Below are positions 21,494 to 25,315 of a DNA stretch of 25,315 nucleotides, one piece after another. The notes beneath the pieces were generated by a model. The model did not search any database. It saw only the letters and a program-made list of their open reading frames with translations, and was not told the origin of the DNA. How positions within the stretch are numbered: position 1 is the stretch's first letter; every line of letters starts with the position of its first letter. The translations under genes were made by a program, and so were the position numbers. The stretch is from CAYXVU01 sp964468725 (GTDB taxonomy: Bacteria > Acidobacteriota > Blastocatellia > UBA7656): contig CAYXVU010000069.1 in NCBI GenBank assembly GCA_964468725.1, forward strand, positions 1 to 25,315, in the 5' to 3' direction.

Positions 21494-24493
21494 CTAGCGG
21501 ATATTTTTGATCAGCACCAAATCTCTTTCCCAAATGCCGCGCACACAGGCCAGCTGCGTGCCGTCGGGCGACCACTCGTATCCGAAAATCAGATCGTTGG
21601 CAAAATTGGTTAATTGCTGCGGCGCACCGCCCGCGACCGGTTGCAGCCAGAGGTTAGCCTGACGACTGTCAGTGTACGCCAAGGCGCGACCGTCCAGCGT
21701 CCACTTTGGCGGGTGTCCTGAATACAAGCGTTGCGGAAACGTGCGCAGCGGCGCGCCTCCGTCAATAGAGTAGATTGCCATCTGCCACTGCCCTTTTGAT
21801 GCTTCGGTGTGAGAAAAGCAGGCGATGAATTTTCCATCGGGAGAAACGCTCGGATAACGGCACACGGTTTTCGTCAGTTGCAAAGCTTCGCCGCCATCAA
21901 TGGACACCTTCCATAGCGTCTGCACGTCTGCAATCGAAGCCATATAAATCACCCACCGGCCATCAGGCGAGCAGGCAGGCTGGTCATCGCTCTCACCTTG
22001 GGTGAGTTGCACCAGATTGCTGCCATCAAGGTTCATGCGCCAGATGTTTCGTGAGCCTTTCAGGTCAAACGAGAAAACGACGTAGCGCCCGTCGGGTGAA
22101 ACGGTCGGCGCAGTCGAAGTTGCTTGATAGGCGAACTCTCCGAGGAGCGATTTTTGATTGCCGCCATCTTCGTCCATTACGGAAACATCGGGAACGCTCG
22201 CCGTTTCCGAAGCAAAGACGACTTTGCCATTGCGTCCCCATCCCAGATGGCCGCGATAGCCGCCCGTCCCAAACGACACCTTTTTTGCAAGCGATGGCGC
22301 GGTGCGCGGAATCATCCACAGATTTGTGCTGCGTCTGCCTTGCAAAACCAGCACGGAGTTGGCCTGCGCCGCAAATCCCATTCCGAGATAGTCCATCGCA
22401 TTGTTCGTTATGCGGTGGGCTTCGCCGCCCGGATAGCTGAGATGCCAGATGCGATTGGGTTCTGCCGGGCTTTCGGAAGCGAGTAGCAATAACGCGTGAC
22501 TATCGGGGAGCCATTCGATTGCTCCAGCCCATCGCCATTTCTTCTCCGAAATGGGTTGCATCCGCCAGTCGCCGACGCGAATGGTCACCACATAGCGATT
22601 GATGCCATGGTTGGCGTGTCCGGCACTACAGGCAATCACCTCTCCATCGGGAGACCAAGCTGGCTCGCCGAAGGTTTCCGGAAACTTCAAGGCGGCAATC
22701 TGCAATTGATTGCTGCCATCCGTATGGGCAACGAAGAGCGCGCTTTCACTGCTTCCCCACAGGTTGCGGCGAAAGACCATGCGGCTGCCATCAGGAGAAA
22801 AGGTGATTGGGCTATCAACATCACCAATGATCTTTTGCGGCGTGCCGCCCAACAATGGGATGCGATAGAGCGCAACAATAGAGGAGTCCTCTTCGCGCAT
22901 CAGGTAATAAATATAGGTTCCGTCAATCGAGAAGGTCGCGCCGCCATACATCGCATTTGTCGGCGCGATGAGGCGAACGCTGCTGGAAGCCGCCAGTTGT
23001 CTAACCCACAGGCTGCTGGTTTGTTGCGTGTCCGCCACCGCATACGCGATGTATTTGCCATCCGGCGAGATGGCAGGAAGCCCCCTGCCGATGTTACCCG
23101 TGTTGGTCAGCCGCGTTTCGGTGACCGGCAAGGTCTCTGTTTCCGTAGTCGTGTGCGGGCGATCCAACAGCTTGTAGGCAATCAGCGCCACTGCCGCGAG
23201 CAGCATAAAAATGCCAACCATCAGAGCAACCGCCGTTTTGCGCCTGACTGTGATAACGCGAGTTGAGAGTTGTCGCTCCGCCTCTAACTTTTGCTCAAAC
23301 GAGGTCGAGTCGGTATCAGGCACTCTGCCACCGCCGCTATCGGCAACCCCCTGTTCATCGGTGTGCCGCGCTTCGCCCCCTTTCAACCCATCGCTATGAC
23401 CGTCATCCGCTGCGCTTGCCAGATGTTGTTTCAGGCTGATGAGAGCCGCCGCAAATTCTGCGGCAGAGTTGTAGCGTTGCTCGCGATCTTTCGCCAGCGC
23501 GCCTTTGAGAATCGCGTCGAAGGCCGGAGGCAGTTTGGCATTGATCGCGCTCGGCGGCGGCGGGTCTTTCGACACAATCGCGTTCATGATGGCCAGCGCG
23601 TTTCGCCCTGTGAAAGGGCGTTCGCCGGTGGCGGCTTCATAGAGCAAGGTGCCGAGCGAAAAGAGGTCGCTCCGCGCATCCAACAGTTCGCCGTTGATCT
23701 GTTCGGGCGACATATAGGCAATCGTCCCGATGATGCTGCCCTCGCCGGTTAGCCGAGATACGGTTGCCGCATCCGAAATGCCCTCGTTCAAACGCGGCCG
23801 CGTCATGCGTGCGATGCCGAAATCGAGAAGTTTCAGTTGCCCGCCTGGCGTGATGATGACGTTCGAAGGTTTGATGTCGCGATGAATAATGCCGACAGCG
23901 TGTGCGGCGGCCAGCGCCTGCGCGACTTGTCTGCCTGCATCCAATAACCAGAGCAACTCGCTCGCCCCGCGCTTGATTCTAGCCGTCAGGGTTTCGCCTT
24001 CCACATATTCCATGACGATGAAGACTGCGTCTTCGAGTTCTTCGATAGCATAGAGCGTGACGATATTCGGATGATTGAGCGCCGCTGCCGATTGCGCTTC
24101 GCGGCGCAGTCGTTTTTTCGCTTTGTGGTGATGCGCAGCTTCGGGCGGCAGCAGTTTGAGCGCGACTTGACGACCGAGCCGCGTATCTTCGGCCAGATAA
24201 ACGACGCCCATGCCGCCCACACCGAGTTGCGACAGAATGCGATAGTGGCCGAGATGCGCGCCTGCTGACAGAGTCGCCGATTCGGCAGCCAACCCTTTTG
24301 CCAGCAGTTCCACCGCCGGAGTCTCGATGAAATTCTCGGCGGGGAGTTGATAGGCGAGCAAGGATTCGATTTCCCGACGCAATGCCGGATCATCCGCACA
24401 GGCGGCGTCTAAAAAGGCTGCGCGCTCGGAGGCAGGCATCTCGGCAACTGCACGATACAACTCGGCGACCTGTTGATAACGCTCAGGCAACAT
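21494..24493 (-). CDS. Membrane Ser/Thr protein kinase with TolB/PD40 propeller
   Basis: This 999-aa protein starts with an 80-residue helical head common in acidobacterial kinases. The Hanks-type kinase domain follows: glycine loop LGVGGMG (90-96), K113, E132, HRDIKPSN (204-211) with D206, and DFG (224-226), all intact. One membrane helix lies near residue 430 (ALMVGIFMLLAAVALIAYKL). The rest is a periplasmic propeller built of PD40/TolB-type repeats, each with an SPDG turn (SPDGKYIAY, SPDGSRMVF, SPDGRYVVF, SPDGRWVIY, SPDGKFIAC, SPDGTQLAC). The propeller is likely the sensor. The ATG overlaps the stop of the ECF sigma gene by 11 bp, so sigma and kinase are made together and may act in one pathway. 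Confidence 0.93.
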   Translation of the reverse strand: MLPERYQQVAELYRAVAEMPASERAAFLDAACADDPALRREIESLLAYQLPAENFIETPAVELLAKGLAAESATLSAGAHLGHYRILSQLGVGGMGVVYLAEDTRLGRQVALKLLPPEAAHHHKAKKRLRREAQSAAALNHPNIVTLYAIEELEDAVFIVMEYVEGETLTARIKRGASELLWLLDAGRQVAQALAAAHAVGIIHRDIKPSNVIITPGGQLKLLDFGIARMTRPRLNEGISDAATVSRLTGEGSIIGTIAYMSPEQINGELLDARSDLFSLGTLLYEAATGERPFTGRNALAIMNAIVSKDPPPPSAINAKLPPAFDAILKGALAKDREQRYNSAAEFAAALISLKQHLASAADDGHSDGLKGGEARHTDEQGVADSGGGRVPDTDSTSFEQKLEAERQLSTRVITVRRKTAVALMVGIFMLLAAVALIAYKLLDRPHTTTETETLPVTETRLTNTGNIGRGLPAISPDGKYIAYAVADTQQTSSLWVRQLAASSSVRLIAPTNAMYGGATFSIDGTYIYYLMREEDSSIVALYRIPLLGGTPQKIIGDVDSPITFSPDGSRMVFRRNLWGSSESALFVAHTDGSNQLQIAALKFPETFGEPAWSPDGEVIACSAGHANHGINRYVVTIRVGDWRMQPISEKKWRWAGAIEWLPDSHALLLLASESPAEPNRIWHLSYPGGEAHRITNNAMDYLGMGFAAQANSVLVLQGRRSTNLWMIPRTAPSLAKKVSFGTGGYRGHLGWGRNGKVVFASETASVPDVSVMDEDGGNQKSLLGEFAYQATSTAPTVSPDGRYVVFSFDLKGSRNIWRMNLDGSNLVQLTQGESDDQPACSPDGRWVIYMASIADVQTLWKVSIDGGEALQLTKTVCRYPSVSPDGKFIACFSHTEASKGQWQMAIYSIDGGAPLRTFPQRLYSGHPPKWTLDGRALAYTDSRQANLWLQPVAGGAPQQLTNFANDLIFGYEWSPDGTQLACVRGIWERDLVLIKNIR

Positions 24494-25067
24494 CGTGATT
24501 TCTCTCGCTGAGTTCTCTGAGCAGCCAAACTTTTGCCATCTGCCAATCGCTGCGTACGGTGCGCGGCGAAACGCCTAAAACTTCGGCAATCTCTTCTTCA
24601 GTTAAGCCGCCGAAAAAGCGCAATTCGACGACGCGACTTTGCCGTTCATCGAGTTTAGCAAGCGTTGTCAGCGCATCGTCGAGCGCCACCAGATCGGCGC
24701 TCGGCTCTTTGGCAATAATCAACGCCTGATCAAGCGAAACTTCCGGCGCATCGCCGCCGCGTTTCAGTTGTCGGCGACGGCGCGCGAAATCAACAAGGAT
24801 GCGCCGCATCAATTGCGCGGCGATGGCAAAAAAATGCGCGCGGTCTTGCCATCGCACATTTTGCGCGTCAATCAAACGCAAATAGACTTCGTTTACCAGT
24901 GCTGTCGCTTGCAAGGTGTGATCGGGACGTTCGTGGCGAATATAGCGTTTCGCAGCGCGATGCAGTTCGTGATAGACCAACGGCATCAATTGATCGAGGG
25001 CTGCTGCGTCTCCGCCATTCCACGCCCGCAGAAGCTCGGTAATCTCTTTTGCTGATGGTGTGGTCAT
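24483..25067 (-). CDS. ECF sigma factor (TIGR02999/PF07638 type)
   Basis: This 194-aa sigma factor belongs to the Sigma70_ECF group. PLVYHELHRAAKRYIRHERP and the TLQATALVNEVYLRL segment form region 2. LDERQSRVVELRFFGGLTEE with IAEVLGVSPRTVRSDWQMAK forms region 4. The ATG at 25067 has GAGG six bases upstream and is preferred to a start 13 codons earlier. No anti-sigma gene is adjacent. In this group, pairing with a Ser/Thr kinase gene is common, and here the kinase gene overlaps its stop, so phosphorylation may replace an anti-sigma factor (inference). Confidence 0.92.
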   Translation of the reverse strand: MTTPSAKEITELLRAWNGGDAAALDQLMPLVYHELHRAAKRYIRHERPDHTLQATALVNEVYLRLIDAQNVRWQDRAHFFAIAAQLMRRILVDFARRRRQLKRGGDAPEVSLDQALIIAKEPSADLVALDDALTTLAKLDERQSRVVELRFFGGLTEEEIAEVLGVSPRTVRSDWQMAKVWLLRELSERNHDVA

Positions 25068-25249
25068 GGGCTGCCTCGGTTGCGAGGTGGCATGTACGCT
25101 CGGCAACTTATCACATTTGCTACGGGCTTGCCAGCGAGCCTCTCAGCCGAATGGATGCCAAAAAATTTTCTTTGCGTTGCCGCTTTTGTCCGCGAACAGC
25201 GCATTACGGAATGAAGACGATAAAACTTTACTGAGAAGGAGATCATTTT

Positions 25250-25315
25250 ATGAGTATCATCAAGACGACAACATTGAGGCTACCGAGAAAAGCCTATAGC
25301 TATCGGGATACGCTG
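25250..25315 (+). CDS. Start of an unknown gene (3' end outside window)
   Basis: AAGGAG (25236-25241) sits eight bases before an ATG, and the frame then stays open for 22 codons to the window end, beginning MSIIKTTTLRLPRKAYSYRD. It is too short to assign. It is divergent from the ECF sigma gene, with 182 bp between the two starts; no clear promoter was found in that gap. Confidence 0.6.
   Translation, partial: MSIIKTTTLRLPRKAYSYRDTL

Overview
The window looks like a chromosomal segment of a Gram-negative soil-type bacterium, most likely an Acidobacteriota (Blastocatellia-like). This is inferred from three things: an ECF sigma factor fused by overlap to a large Ser/Thr kinase with a TolB-type propeller, an XrtA/PEP-CTERM-style exopolysaccharide (EPS) gene set, and zinc-finger anti-sigma regulation. 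No rRNA, tRNA, CRISPR array or transposase was seen.

Layout. (1) 1-1822 (+): the 3' part of an SMC/ABC-like ATPase gene overlapping an HNH nuclease gene, which together resemble a Septu (PtuA/PtuB) anti-phage pair cut by the window edge. (2) 2011-4720 (+): cystathionine beta-synthase, an 89-aa unknown protein and a PflX-like radical SAM protein, closely spaced and probably co-transcribed; then a tiny zinc-ribbon ORF (4867-5031) followed by a hairpin. (3) 5331-11808 (-): an EPS operon, transcribed right to left: Wzz-like chain-length protein, ExeA-like AAA ATPase, degenerate CpsD-like P-loop protein, polyprenyl glycosylphosphotransferase, Wza/SLBB export protein, and an XRE-type regulator at the tail. 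(4) 12402-14976 (+): divergent PAS-LuxR regulator with a near-consensus promoter and a good terminator, an orphan PqqD-like protein, and an ECF sigma/anti-sigma pair.

(5) 15428-21323 (+): the most unusual part. A near-consensus promoter precedes a six-gene run: a NMT1/SsuA-like substrate-binding domain anchored at its N-terminus and fused to a C-terminal OmpA peptidoglycan-binding domain; an ABC permease whose frame carries two in-frame stops in its coupling loop; an intact ABC ATPase; and three unknown proteins (a small soluble one, a membrane-anchored helical one, and a Pro/Ala-rich coiled-coil one). A strong hairpin lies between the binding-protein and permease genes. I read this as an ABC-importer-like module with its receptor tethered to the cell wall and dedicated accessory proteins; its function is unknown.

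(6) 21494-25067 (-): ECF sigma factor and a 999-aa membrane Ser/Thr kinase with a TolB/PD40 propeller, overlapping by 11 bp. At the right edge a gene starts on the + strand behind a strong ribosome binding site and runs out of the window.
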